Assembly (NCBI GenBank): GCA_017472605.1
Contig: JAFUPV010000027.1
Location: 151,318 to 215,317 of the forward strand
Direction of reading: 5' to 3'
DNA from: Lachnospiraceae bacterium
GTDB taxonomy: Bacteria; Bacillota; Clostridia; Lachnospirales; Lachnospiraceae
Length of the DNA: 64,000 bases
The notes below the pieces were generated by a model that saw only the letters and a list, made by a program, of their open reading frames with translations, was not told the DNA's origin and made no database searches. Below, in pieces: positions 18,280 to 27,821 of this stretch (position 1 is its first letter; each line of letters begins with the position of its first letter). The position numbers and the translations under genes were made by a program.

Positions 18280-19127
18280 TGCAGTACACGCAGGAAGAAT
18301 TCCGATTTTCCGGCGGGCTGCCCTGGCGCCTGTTTCGAGTCACAGAAAAACAGAAGCAGCTTCACTGCCACAACTGTCTGGAACTGAACCTGGCAGAGAA
18401 GGGAACCGGAACCTACATCATCGGCGGCAAGCTGTATCCCATCCGCCCGGGAGATATTTTTGTGATCAATAATTCCGAACGTCATCTGGCACTTCATGAC
18501 GATGAGGAGCTGACATTAAGTGTTCTGATTTTTGATACGGATTCCATCTGGAAAGACAGGCATGGAAAAGAATATCTGAAGCCTTTTTTCCACCGGGCAG
18601 AAACCTTTTCCAACCGGATCACCAGCAGTGCGCGGGATTATCAGGCAATGCGGGAATGCTTCGAACGGATTGGACAGGAAGAGAAGGAGAGACGGATCGG
18701 GTGGGAACTGGTAACGGAGACGGAAGCCCATCTGCTGTTGGCGCTTCTGTACCGCTGCTATCACGAAAACCAGGAAATTGAAAAAACGGAGGACGGTATG
18801 AGCCGCTTCGGACGGCTGGAAGCGGTTCTCACCTACATTGACAGTCATTTTACAGAGCCCCTGACGCTCGACCAGCTGGCAAAGGAAGCAGCGGTCAGCC
18901 GGAATTATCTGTGCAAATGTTTTCGCGAAGCAACCGGACAGACGCTGTTCGCTTATATTGAGCAGACAAGGATTCAGTATGCCGCCTATCTGCTTCAGAC
19001 AACGGAGGAACCGGTGGCACGGATTGCCGTGGAGTCCGGCTTTGAGTCGGTTTCCTATTTTAACCGTCTGTTCCGCAGACAATATGAGATGTCGCCCGGC
19101 CAGTTCCGGCGGGGCAGAAATGCATGA
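18279..19127 (+). CDS. AraC family transcriptional regulator with N-terminal cupin
   Basis: 282 aa. The start ATG overlaps the preceding stop by one base (TAATG), indicating translational coupling to the broken glycosidase gene. Residues 1-130 look like an AraC-type cupin ligand-binding domain (HCHNCLELNLAEKGTGTY, YPIRPGDIFVINNSERH). Residues about 185-282 form two helix-turn-helix motifs (EPLTLDQLAKEAAVSRNYL, PVARIAVESGFESVSYFNR). It probably senses a sugar and controls this locus. Confidence 0.9.
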   Translation: MQYTQEEFRFSGGLPWRLFRVTEKQKQLHCHNCLELNLAEKGTGTYIIGGKLYPIRPGDIFVINNSERHLALHDDEELTLSVLIFDTDSIWKDRHGKEYLKPFFHRAETFSNRITSSARDYQAMRECFERIGQEEKERRIGWELVTETEAHLLLALLYRCYHENQEIEKTEDGMSRFGRLEAVLTYIDSHFTEPLTLDQLAKEAAVSRNYLCKCFREATGQTLFAYIEQTRIQYAAYLLQTTEEPVARIAVESGFESVSYFNRLFRRQYEMSPGQFRRGRNA

Positions 19128-19155
19128 GAAAAGGAGTCTTTCACAGAATCGACTG

Positions 19156-19190
19156 CTGCCGCGCCCTGCCGATATGGCAAGGCGCGGCAG
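19156..19190. terminator. Hairpin between convergent araC-type and kinase genes
   Basis: A 15-bp GC-rich stem with one mismatch (19156-19170 with 19176-19190) and a 5-base loop. It has no strong T run, but its position between two converging genes supports a terminator role. Confidence 0.5.
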
Positions 19191-19199
19191 ACAGATGGT

Positions 19200-20966
19200 T
19201 TACTGGAAAGGCTCCTTTAGCTGTTCTGCGGTCATGGCAGGGAACCGCAGATCAATTCGAAAGCTCATGTCATCGCCTCCGGAGGTGATGTGAATGCTGC
19301 AGTCGTTGTGGAAGACAATCCGCAGACGGCTGTTGACGTTGGTCAGGGCAAAGCCGACCGCGTCATTTTCGTTGTACAGATTCTGCTGCAGCTTCTGCTC
19401 GATGTCTGCCTGCCGCTGCGGCGAGATCGGCTTTCCGTTGTTGGCGAGGCTCAGCCGGATGTAACGCCGGTTTTCCTCCAGAAACGAAGTGACGGAGAGA
19501 ATGATCAGGTTGTCCTGGCGTTCGGAGACGATGCCATGAACGAAATAGTTTTCAATCAGCGGCTGCAGTGTGTTTTTTGGAAGGGCAAAGTGGCTGACGC
19601 TGTCATCCAGATCAAATTCATATTCAAAATTCTGGAACCGGTACTGATAGAGGATCATCAGGTTTTCACAAAGCTCTTCCTCCTGCTCCAGAGTGGCAAA
19701 CATGCTTCCGTTGATCTGAGAGCGGTAGATTTTGGAGAGAAGAAGGATCATCTGGGAGGCATCGGAGTTTTTACCATTTAATACCTGTGCCCGGATCATC
19801 TCCAGTGTGTTATAAAGGAAATGCGGGTTGATGCTGGTCTGGAGTGCATAAAGATCACTTCGCTTCTGCTGCAGCTCATAGACATAGGATTTCTCCACAT
19901 TCTGCTGCAGTTCGTTACACATGGCATTGAAACCTTCAATAATTTCAGTAAACTCATTATGTCCAGGAAGGCTGTCGATCCGGTAGGTCAGGTCATTGAG
20001 CTGGAATTTCTTCATACCGTCCAGGATCACATGGATGTTCCGGTTAGACAGGTAATAGGTCAGGTAGTAGAGACCGAAGGAAAACACAGTCAGCAGGAGC
20101 GCAAGGAGAATACTCAGTCGGGAAAGAGAGGGAAAGGCAGGCTGATATTCTTCGGTATAGTAGGTAAGCAGAAACTTTCCATTCTCAATCTTCAGGGTAT
20201 CCTGATAATAATTACCGGAAGAGACATCCAGAGCAGGTGAAGAGTTGAAAAAGAGATTGCCCTCCGGATCGGAAATGCGAAACGTGCAGTTTGTGGTAAA
20301 CTCGTAGTTTGCAAGGATGCTGTTATATTCCGCAACGGAGTAGAGTGGAATCAGATAGCCGAGAGGCGCATCCGCTGTCCGGTAGATGGTTGCCGTCAGT
20401 CCGTAATACGTGTGCTGGACAAACGCATTTCCGGTGCATGCGTAGATCATCCGGCTGACTTCATCCAGGGAAAAGGTATTGCGGCTGAATGGCGTGATGG
20501 GCTTCATGTCTGTGACATGCTCTGCCGGTGCCAGGTAGGCCTGCGTGTCGGAAAAGTAGTACAGCTGCTCAGTGGCCGGCGAATAGATCAGGAAACCGCG
20601 CAGATACCGGTCATCATTGCAGATGTCAGTCAGAAGGCGGATGCAGGAATTTCTGGTAGCGGCGCTGACATCATCGTAGGAGGAGGCCTCCAGCAGCTTG
20701 CAGAGATTGGGATCGCACCGGTTGCCGCTTAACACCTTTCCTGCCAGAATGTAGAAATTGTCAAAATGGTTGGAAAATGCCTCTGACAGGTTTGCCGCTG
20801 CCAGGTCATAGGGCTTCAGGTACTGGGAGCGTTCGTAGCGGATGGAAAGCTGCGAAATAAAGATGCTGACAGAGAAGGAAAAAACAGTCAGAAGGACCGT
20901 GCTGATCAGAAGCATGCGGGAGAAGAAATGGCTGTGTTTCGAAGAAAAAAAACGTGGCTTTTTCAT
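19200..20966 (-). CDS. YesM-type sensor histidine kinase
   Basis: Predicted 588 aa from ATG 20966 (AGGAG ten bases upstream). A transmembrane segment at about residues 15-40 is followed by an extracellular sensor region of about 230 residues, a second membrane segment (LSILLALLLTVFSFGLYYL), a HAMP-like linker, the His_kinase domain with INPHFLYNTLEMI carrying the phosphorylated His, and an HATPase domain with the N-box LQPLIENYFVHGI. It should sense an extracellular glycan or a loaded binding protein and signal to the YesN protein at 12418. It is divergent from the ABC transporter operon. Confidence 0.9.
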   Translation of the reverse strand: MKKPRFFSSKHSHFFSRMLLISTVLLTVFSFSVSIFISQLSIRYERSQYLKPYDLAAANLSEAFSNHFDNFYILAGKVLSGNRCDPNLCKLLEASSYDDVSAATRNSCIRLLTDICNDDRYLRGFLIYSPATEQLYYFSDTQAYLAPAEHVTDMKPITPFSRNTFSLDEVSRMIYACTGNAFVQHTYYGLTATIYRTADAPLGYLIPLYSVAEYNSILANYEFTTNCTFRISDPEGNLFFNSSPALDVSSGNYYQDTLKIENGKFLLTYYTEEYQPAFPSLSRLSILLALLLTVFSFGLYYLTYYLSNRNIHVILDGMKKFQLNDLTYRIDSLPGHNEFTEIIEGFNAMCNELQQNVEKSYVYELQQKRSDLYALQTSINPHFLYNTLEMIRAQVLNGKNSDASQMILLLSKIYRSQINGSMFATLEQEEELCENLMILYQYRFQNFEYEFDLDDSVSHFALPKNTLQPLIENYFVHGIVSERQDNLIILSVTSFLEENRRYIRLSLANNGKPISPQRQADIEQKLQQNLYNENDAVGFALTNVNSRLRIVFHNDCSIHITSGGDDMSFRIDLRFPAMTAEQLKEPFQ

Positions 20967-21160
20967 AAGAGAGACTCCTCGTATCATAGATTTACCGATT
21001 GAACCTCCGAATACCACGCAGGCAGCTTTCAACGGGAAAGTTACAGGAAGCGCGGATTCGGATTCCGTTTTACTAAGGATATCATAACATATTCCGACAG
21101 AAAAATGGAAAAGAATGTGAAGAAACTGTGAAAATGTACTGCTTTTTGGAATTTGTTCAA

Positions 21161-21190
21161 TTTACTTTGTGCAGAATGAGCAGATATAAT
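21161..21190 (+). promoter_or_regulatory. Promoter of the ABC importer operon
   Basis: TTTACT (21161-21166) and a perfect TATAAT (21185-21190) are 18 bp apart, about 95 bases before the first permease. I see no gene in the 316-base interval 20967-21282. Confidence 0.6.
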
Positions 21191-21282
21191 AAAACCAAGA
21201 AAACAAGCCAATTGGACGTTTTTGTGATTCGCTTTGCGGTACGTTCGGTTGGAAGTATGAACAAAAAAGGGGAGTACAACAT

Positions 21283-22212
21283 ATGCAAAAGTCAAAGAAG
21301 GCGAAAAGTCCTCGCCAAAAAGCCGGTTTTCGGCTCTTTCTGCTGTCAGCTCCGTTCCTGCTTGGAATTCTGATCTTTTCCTACATGCCTCTTCTGGGCT
21401 GGTCCTATTCCTTCTTCAACTATAAGCCGGGACGCGATCTGTTTGACTGTGATTTTGTCGGATTCAAATGGTTTATCGCACCATTTAACAATCCGGTGCT
21501 GCGGATGCAGTTTGTCCGTGTCATGTCCAACACGCTTGGCATCAACCTGCTTTACATGGCAACCATGATCCTTCCGATGATCTTCGCCATGTTCCTGATG
21601 GAGATTCCGTGGAAGGGATACCGGAAGCTGGTTCAGACACTGACAACGATCCCCAACTTCATCAGCTGGGTTCTTGTGTATGCGGCTTTCTTCTCCCTTT
21701 TCTCAACAGAAGGTCTTCTGAACACTCTTCTGATTGGAATGGGCGTGATCAAAACACCGGTCAACTACCTGACTGAGAACAGCCACATGTGGCTGAAAAT
21801 GCTGGGATATCATCTGTGGAAGGGCCTTGGATGGGGTGCAATTGTTTACATTTCGGCGATCACTTCCATTGATTCTGAAATCTATGAGGCAGCGAACATT
21901 GACGGTGCCGGACGATTCCAGAAGATGTGGTATATCACCACGCCGCATCTGCTTCCGACCTTCTTCGTCATGTTCGTCCTTCAGATCGGAAACATCATCA
22001 ACAATGGAATTGACCAGTATCTGGTATTTTCCAACGCAATGACTCAGGATGCCATTGAAGTTCTGGACCTCTATGTATACCGTTACGGTCTGCAGCAGGG
22101 CAACATTTCCTACGCAACCGCAGTCGGTATGTGGAAATCACTTGTCAGCGTGCTTCTTGTATTGATTGCTAACACGCTGTCGAAGAAGATTCGCGGATCA
22201 TCGATTTTCTAA
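21283..22212 (+). CDS. Carbohydrate ABC transporter permease (LplB-like)
   Basis: 309 aa, complete, with six predicted membrane segments. The EAA loop that docks the ATPase reads EIYEAANIDGAGRFQKMW. The N-terminus is basic (QKSKKAKSPRQKAG), as in LplB/YteP-type permeases that import pectin- or host-derived oligosaccharides. It is followed 42 bp later by the second permease. As usual for this type, no ATPase gene is present; a shared MsmX-like ATPase elsewhere is expected. Confidence 0.93.
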   Translation: MQKSKKAKSPRQKAGFRLFLLSAPFLLGILIFSYMPLLGWSYSFFNYKPGRDLFDCDFVGFKWFIAPFNNPVLRMQFVRVMSNTLGINLLYMATMILPMIFAMFLMEIPWKGYRKLVQTLTTIPNFISWVLVYAAFFSLFSTEGLLNTLLIGMGVIKTPVNYLTENSHMWLKMLGYHLWKGLGWGAIVYISAITSIDSEIYEAANIDGAGRFQKMWYITTPHLLPTFFVMFVLQIGNIINNGIDQYLVFSNAMTQDAIEVLDLYVYRYGLQQGNISYATAVGMWKSLVSVLLVLIANTLSKKIRGSSIF

Positions 22213-22254
22213 ACAGATTTTCCAAACATTCACGTCCAAAGAAAGGAGTCTCCA

Positions 22255-23193
22255 ATGGCATTACGAAGAAAACCGAAGGAAACGGAAAATCGCGGCGTTG
22301 TGAAAAAAACATGGAAGGACCATACCGTAGATATTCTCATCTGCATCGTATTCGGTCTGTTTACCATCGCCTGCATCTTCCCCTTCTATTACATATTCAT
22401 TAACACCATCAGCGATAATTCGCTGGTGGCAACCGGAAGAATCAACATCATACCCCGTGGAATTCATTTTGAGAACTATGCGAAGGTGCTGTCTCTGAAA
22501 GAGCTGCCGGGTGCTACCATGGTTTCGCTGGCAAGAACGGTTCTGGGAACCATATTCACGCTGATCTGCGCGTCCTTCCCGGCATACTGCTTCTCCAGGG
22601 AAGAGTACTGGCACAAGAAGATTTTTTACCGTTTTGTGATTATTACCATGTATTTCGGCGCCGGTGTGATCCCCACGTTCCTTACCTACAAAACGCTGAA
22701 CATCTATGATACCTTCTGGGTATACATTCTGCCCTGCTGTGTCACACCGTTCAATCTGATCCTTGTCAAGACGTACATGGAATCACTGCCTCCGTCTCTG
22801 GAGGAATCAGCGGAGATTGACGGAGCCGGATATCTGGTTCGTTTTACCAGAATTGTTCTGCCGTTGTGCAAGCCGATTCTGGCAACCATCGCCGTGTTCT
22901 CTGCGGTCGGTCAGTGGAATAACTGGATGGATACCGTTCTTTACACCAAGGACAGAGCGCTCCAGTCCCTGCAGTATGTTCTGTACCGTTACCTGAAGGA
23001 AGCAAACACACTGGCGGAGATTGCCCGGGAGAATCCGGAAATGATGGCGGAGATGGATCCGTCCACCATGCTGTCGCCGCTGACCATCAAGTATACCGTG
23101 TGTATCGTAACTATCGTTCCGATCCTGGTTGTGTATCCGTTCTTCCAGAAATATTTCGTAAAGGGTATGATGATCGGTGCGGTCAAGGGATGA
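22255..23193 (+). CDS. Carbohydrate ABC transporter permease (YtcP-like)
   Basis: 312 aa, complete, with AAAGGAG upstream. Six membrane segments and the EAA motif SLEESAEIDGAGYLVRF are visible. It ends FVKGMMIGAVKG, typical of the YtcP/LplC group. It is the heterodimer partner of the permease at 21283. Confidence 0.93.
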   Translation: MALRRKPKETENRGVVKKTWKDHTVDILICIVFGLFTIACIFPFYYIFINTISDNSLVATGRINIIPRGIHFENYAKVLSLKELPGATMVSLARTVLGTIFTLICASFPAYCFSREEYWHKKIFYRFVIITMYFGAGVIPTFLTYKTLNIYDTFWVYILPCCVTPFNLILVKTYMESLPPSLEESAEIDGAGYLVRFTRIVLPLCKPILATIAVFSAVGQWNNWMDTVLYTKDRALQSLQYVLYRYLKEANTLAEIARENPEMMAEMDPSTMLSPLTIKYTVCIVTIVPILVVYPFFQKYFVKGMMIGAVKG

Positions 23194-23321
23194 GAAGGGT
23201 TCCGGCAGTCAGGATGGAGTTGGGCAGTACAAAGAAATGCAGTAAAAACAGTTTCAAATCAATCAGGATAGAAGCCCGTGGCTTTATCATATAACGAAAA
23301 AAAATAATGGGAGGTTTTCAC

Positions 23322-25010
23322 ATGAAGAAAAAAGTTTTATCCTTAGTTCTTGCAGGTGCAACGATACTGTCCATGACAGGCGGCGTATTTGCAGCAGAGG
23401 CGGAGAAGGAAGAAGTAACGCTGACCGGTTTTGTCATGCAGTCTGTTACCGGTGAGTCCGGTATCTGGGAAGGCTGGGGCGCTCAGAAGCTTTATGACGA
23501 TCTGAAGATCAAGCTTGAGCTGGATCCGACCGGAAACGAAGTTGAGACAAAGCTGCAGCAGTATCTGGTTGCAGGTGAGCTGCCGGATATCATTGGCTTA
23601 AAAGGTCTGGATCAGGCAACTCTGGCGATGGAAGCGGACATGCTTCTTCCGCTGAACGAGTATGCGGATCAGCTGCCGAATCTGTTTGAGAACGAGCACT
23701 ATGCAAATGCAATCAAGTATTCTCAGGATTTCACCAGCTGTGATACCGGAAATCTGTACATCATGCCGACCGCAATCGGCCCGACTTCCTACAACTCCTT
23801 TAACTGGGTTCCGCTTCTGCAGTGGGATGCATACAAGGCAGTAGGTATGCCGGATGTTACCACACTGGAGGATTATCTGGATGTTGTTGAGAAGATGGTA
23901 GAGTACAAGCCGACCACCGAGCTTGGTGAAAAAGTTTACGGATTCTCTCTGTTCTCCGACTGGGACAGCGTAAGTGCACTGGAGATTTCCACTTTGTCCT
24001 TCATGTACGGTATTGATACCGAGTACGTTTCCCCGCTGATGGAGACTAATGTAATTACCAAGGAGACCAGCTCCCTGCTGGCGGACGACAGCTTCTACAA
24101 GAGAGCGCTGAAGTTCTACTTCGAAGCAAATCAGAGAGGCCTTCTGGATCCGGATTCCATGTCCCAGACCTATGCTGATGTAGACGCGAAGTTCAGCGCA
24201 GGCCGCGTGATGTTCTCCTGGTTCTCCTGGCTGACAGGAAGCTACAATTCCCAGAATCAGAACAATGCAGAGAAGGTTGACGGTCTTGCAAGTGTTGTTG
24301 CAGACGACATGAAGCTTTACAACGCACCGGCTCAGACCATCGGACGTAACTGGTATTTTGCAATCTCCAAGGATTGTGAAAATGTAGATGCTGCTCTTGA
24401 GTTCCTGAACTGGCTGTACGATCCGGAGATCTGTGCATACCTGTCCAACGGACCGCAGGGTGTAACATGGGATTATGATGAGAACGGCGAGCCGTACATC
24501 ATTAACTGGGATATCGTTGACAATAAGACAGAGCTGCTGATGCCGGAAGAAATCGGCGGCGGCGCATTCCAGGATGGCGTTTATGCGTTCAACACACTTG
24601 GACCGCAGGCTGCAACGGTTACTGAGAGCGGATACACACTGAGCTACCGTTACTGGCCGACAACCATCAGCAGAAATCCGTCTCTCATGAAGCAGGAAGT
24701 AAATGAGATGATGGGCGGTGTAAACGCACTGGCTGAGTATCTGTACGCAAATGATATGGTTGCTGATTCCACACAGGCTGTTAACATGATCACTCCGGCT
24801 ACCGATGATCTTGAAATCACAGTAACCCAGATCGGTGAGATCGTTAAGAAGTACTCCTGGCAGATGGTATATGCGGCTGACGAGGCTGAGTTCGAGGAAC
24901 TGTGGTCCACAATGACCGAGCAGGCAAAGGCGCTTGGACTGGATCAGGTAACCGAATATTATACCGCTGAGTGGGAAAAGGCTCTTGAACTTGTTAAGGA
25001 ATACGAGTAA
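23322..25010 (+). CDS. Extracellular sugar-binding protein of the ABC importer
   Basis: 562 aa from ATG 23322, preceded by GGGAGG. It belongs to the large (over 500 aa) LplA/YtcQ-like solute-binding group. An N-terminal Sec signal (KKKVLSLVLAGATILSM) ends at an AxA-type site (GVFAAEAE). No Cys is present, so there is no lipobox, which is unusual for a Gram-positive binding protein. The mature part contains typical binding-protein segments such as LVAGELPDIIGL and PTAIGPTSYNSFNW. The operon ends at the terminator 25099-25129. Confidence 0.92.
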   Translation: MKKKVLSLVLAGATILSMTGGVFAAEAEKEEVTLTGFVMQSVTGESGIWEGWGAQKLYDDLKIKLELDPTGNEVETKLQQYLVAGELPDIIGLKGLDQATLAMEADMLLPLNEYADQLPNLFENEHYANAIKYSQDFTSCDTGNLYIMPTAIGPTSYNSFNWVPLLQWDAYKAVGMPDVTTLEDYLDVVEKMVEYKPTTELGEKVYGFSLFSDWDSVSALEISTLSFMYGIDTEYVSPLMETNVITKETSSLLADDSFYKRALKFYFEANQRGLLDPDSMSQTYADVDAKFSAGRVMFSWFSWLTGSYNSQNQNNAEKVDGLASVVADDMKLYNAPAQTIGRNWYFAISKDCENVDAALEFLNWLYDPEICAYLSNGPQGVTWDYDENGEPYIINWDIVDNKTELLMPEEIGGGAFQDGVYAFNTLGPQAATVTESGYTLSYRYWPTTISRNPSLMKQEVNEMMGGVNALAEYLYANDMVADSTQAVNMITPATDDLEITVTQIGEIVKKYSWQMVYAADEAEFEELWSTMTEQAKALGLDQVTEYYTAEWEKALELVKEYE

Positions 25011-25098
25011 AATATAGTTAGATATCGCGGATATCCGGGCACATATGCCAATGGCATGCGGCGCCAGCTTTTCGGAATGAACGATAAATAACGAAAGA

Positions 25099-25129
25099 GG
25101 CTGCTATGGGTTTCCGTAGCAGTCTTTTT
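25099..25129 (+). terminator. Terminator of the ABC importer operon
   Basis: An 11-bp stem with two G-U pairs (25099-25109 with 25114-25124) and a 4-base loop, followed by TTTTT. Confidence 0.8.
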
Positions 25130-25216
25130 GCGCTGCAGTCAGAGCAGTTTGCGCGGCAAAGAATCCGGCAGAACCGGCTTTGGCAGATTCGAGTTTTGGA
25201 GAACGAGGTAAGATAC

Positions 25217-27751
25217 ATGGCACAGAATTACATTTTTTTTGACCGGCCGGCTGAAAACTGGCATCAGGGCTGTCCGCTTGGAAACGGCTTCATGGGACAG
25301 ATGCTTTATGGAGGAATTCGAAATGAGCAGATTGACCTTTCCCATTTGACGTTCTTCTCCGGATCAGACCGTGTGAATCCTTATTCGGATCATGCGGCAG
25401 AAGCGTTTTACCGGGCACGTCAGGCAGCAGCGGACGGGGATCATGAAGCCGCCTGGAGGCATCTGGAAGGATTCATGGGACGGAGAGGAAACTATGGAAC
25501 CAATCTGCCGGTCGGCAGACTTGACCTTTCTTTTTCTGATTCACAGATGGAACGATCCAAAGAGGAGGAAAAATCCGGTCAGCCGGGAATGTTTTGCCGT
25601 AAGGAAACGGCCCGGGTCAGGGAAGGCTCTTACAGGCGCCGTCTTGATCTGGACAGCGGGCTGTTTTCCTGCAGTTTTGATACGTCTTTTGGTCATCAGA
25701 AACGGGAAGCCTTCAGCTCCCATCCGGACCGGGTGTTTGCGTATCGGATTGAAGATGATTCACCGGAGGGGATTTCATTGACGCTGACCTTTGACGGCGG
25801 ACGGAACCCTTACCGTACCTATGTGGAAAATGATTGCCTCTGCTTTGATGTGCAGGCATTGGAAACGAAACACAGTGACGGAACGGAAGGGGTGAAGCTG
25901 TTCGGAGCGGTCCGGATCTGTGCGGAGGGAGGAACCGTGAAGTCGGGGATTGCAGTGTCTGAACCGGCCCAGGCATACCTGACGGTTCGCGGTGCGTCCA
26001 GAGTGCTTCTGCTTCTTGCCATGGAAACGGATTATGCGCCAAAGGCAGGTATGGAATGCCCGATTGACCGGAATCAGGTATTTCTAAGAATTAACCATAC
26101 AATTCCTAAGTATCGTCGATTGAAAGAAACGCACACCTGTGATATAAATAAACTGATGAAACGTCAGCGGCTGCAGCTGGTGCGGGGAGAAGAACCGGAA
26201 GCGGAAATGACAGGAGAACAGATGGTGGAAGCAGTGCGTCAGGGAGGCGATAACCGTCGGCTGACTCAGCTGATGTATCAGTACGGACGCTACCTTCTTC
26301 TGTCCTCTTCCAGAGAGGATTCCCCGCTGCCGACGCCGCTTCAGGGTGTCTGGAACGACGATGTGGCATGTCAGATTGGCTGGACCTGTGACATGCATCT
26401 GGATATCAATACACAGATGAACTACTGGATCAGTGAACCGGGAAACCTGAGTGAATGTCACAAACCACTGTTTCGCTGGATGGAGAACCGCCTGATTCCT
26501 CTTGGAAGGGAGACGGCGAGACGCTGCTATGGCCTGGACGGCTGGGTTGGAGAACTGGTTTCCAACGCCTGGGGCTATGCGGCTCCGTACTGGGGAAGAA
26601 GTCTGTCGCCCTGCCCGACAGGAGGAATCTGGCAGGCTTCCGACTACATGGAACACTATCGCTATGGTCAGGATCGGGAGTTTCTGCGCAGACATGCGCT
26701 GCCGGTGCTGGAGGAAGCAGTTCGTTTTTTCCTGTCATATCTGTTTGAGGATGAAAACGGATATCTGACCAGCGGTCCGTCCATTTCGCCGGAAAATGTG
26801 TTTCTTGCGGATGGAGTCCGGCTGTTTGCGTCCAACGGATGTACCTATGAGATTCTGATGATTCGGGAACTGTTTCTGGAGTATGCGGAGCTTTGTGAGG
26901 AGCTGTTGCAGGCGGAAACCAAAGAAGGACGGTCGCAGGCGGAGCCCGAAGAAGGAATGTCGCAGGCAAAGTCTGAAGAAACGCTGCCGCAGGCGGATGT
27001 GGAAGAAGAACGGTCAGATATGGAAAACGGGGAAACCGTTAACAGAGAGAATGAGCTCCTGCGAAGAGTACAAGAGGCGCTGCCCCGTCTGCTTCCCTAC
27101 CGGATCCTGCCGGATGGAACGCTGGCGGAATGGTCCCACGACTACCGATCCGAGGATCCGCAGCACCGTCACACCAGCCATCTGCTGGGACTCTTCCCCT
27201 ACAGTCAGATCACGCCGAAGAAGACACCGGAGCTGGCCAGGGCAGCTGCCGCTTCCATCGAAGCAAAGCTGACACCGTTCGAAAACTGGGAGGATACCGG
27301 CTGGGCACGTTCCCTGCTGTTTCTCTATCGTGCAAGACTGGAAGACCGGAAGGAAGCCTTCCGCCATCTTCGTGACATGCAGACAATCCTGACCGGTCCC
27401 AATCTCATGGTGATGCACCCGCCGACACGGGGAACGGCAACAGAGCTGCCTGTTTATGAGCTGGACGGAAATACCGGATTGGCAATGGGTGTGATGGAAT
27501 CGCTGATCCAGAGCCATGACGGCTGCATCCGGCTGCTGCCGGCACTGCCGGAGAGCTGGCCGGATGGAAGCGTTACCGGAGTGGTCGTCAGAGGCGGCAT
27601 TCTTCTGGATCTGACCTGGAAAAACGGAGTTCCTGTCTGTGTGGAAGCCGTTTCAGGGAAGGATCAGGAGGTGCGCGTTTCCTTTGGAAACCAGGAACAA
27701 CTGGTCTGTCTGAAGGCCGGGGAGAAGACGGTGTTTCCGTCTTTTGACTGA
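25217..27751 (+). CDS. GH95 alpha-L-fucosidase/alpha-L-galactosidase-type enzyme (cytosolic)
   Basis: Predicted 844 aa from ATG 25217 (CGAGGTAAG upstream). GH95 inverting enzymes remove terminal alpha-1,2-linked L-fucose or L-galactose. The N-terminal domain starts FDRPAENWHQGCPLGNG. Catalytic-domain motifs include MHLDINTQMNYWISEPGNLS with the conserved Asn pair, TSGPSISPENVF with the likely acid Glu, and YELDGNTGLAMG with the Asp. A four-copy 9-residue repeat (about residues 564-599) interrupts the helical barrel. No signal peptide. It is followed by GH29 and GH31 genes in the same direction. Confidence 0.92.
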   Translation: MAQNYIFFDRPAENWHQGCPLGNGFMGQMLYGGIRNEQIDLSHLTFFSGSDRVNPYSDHAAEAFYRARQAAADGDHEAAWRHLEGFMGRRGNYGTNLPVGRLDLSFSDSQMERSKEEEKSGQPGMFCRKETARVREGSYRRRLDLDSGLFSCSFDTSFGHQKREAFSSHPDRVFAYRIEDDSPEGISLTLTFDGGRNPYRTYVENDCLCFDVQALETKHSDGTEGVKLFGAVRICAEGGTVKSGIAVSEPAQAYLTVRGASRVLLLLAMETDYAPKAGMECPIDRNQVFLRINHTIPKYRRLKETHTCDINKLMKRQRLQLVRGEEPEAEMTGEQMVEAVRQGGDNRRLTQLMYQYGRYLLLSSSREDSPLPTPLQGVWNDDVACQIGWTCDMHLDINTQMNYWISEPGNLSECHKPLFRWMENRLIPLGRETARRCYGLDGWVGELVSNAWGYAAPYWGRSLSPCPTGGIWQASDYMEHYRYGQDREFLRRHALPVLEEAVRFFLSYLFEDENGYLTSGPSISPENVFLADGVRLFASNGCTYEILMIRELFLEYAELCEELLQAETKEGRSQAEPEEGMSQAKSEETLPQADVEEERSDMENGETVNRENELLRRVQEALPRLLPYRILPDGTLAEWSHDYRSEDPQHRHTSHLLGLFPYSQITPKKTPELARAAAASIEAKLTPFENWEDTGWARSLLFLYRARLEDRKEAFRHLRDMQTILTGPNLMVMHPPTRGTATELPVYELDGNTGLAMGVMESLIQSHDGCIRLLPALPESWPDGSVTGVVVRGGILLDLTWKNGVPVCVEAVSGKDQEVRVSFGNQEQLVCLKAGEKTVFPSFD
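26906..27013 (+). repeat. 27-bp tandem repeat inside the GH95 gene (4 copies)
   Basis: Four consecutive 27-bp units encode LQAETKEGR, SQAEPEEGM, SQAKSEETL and PQADVEEER. The acidic insert lies between YAELCEEL and the segment NELLRRVQEALPRLLPYRI, where GH95 proteins normally continue without it. Confidence 0.9.
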
Positions 27752-27821
27752 GACAATGAATCATTATGATTTCATAAAATATCGTTTATAAAAATAAAAA
27801 AGACAGGATAAGGAGGACGCT

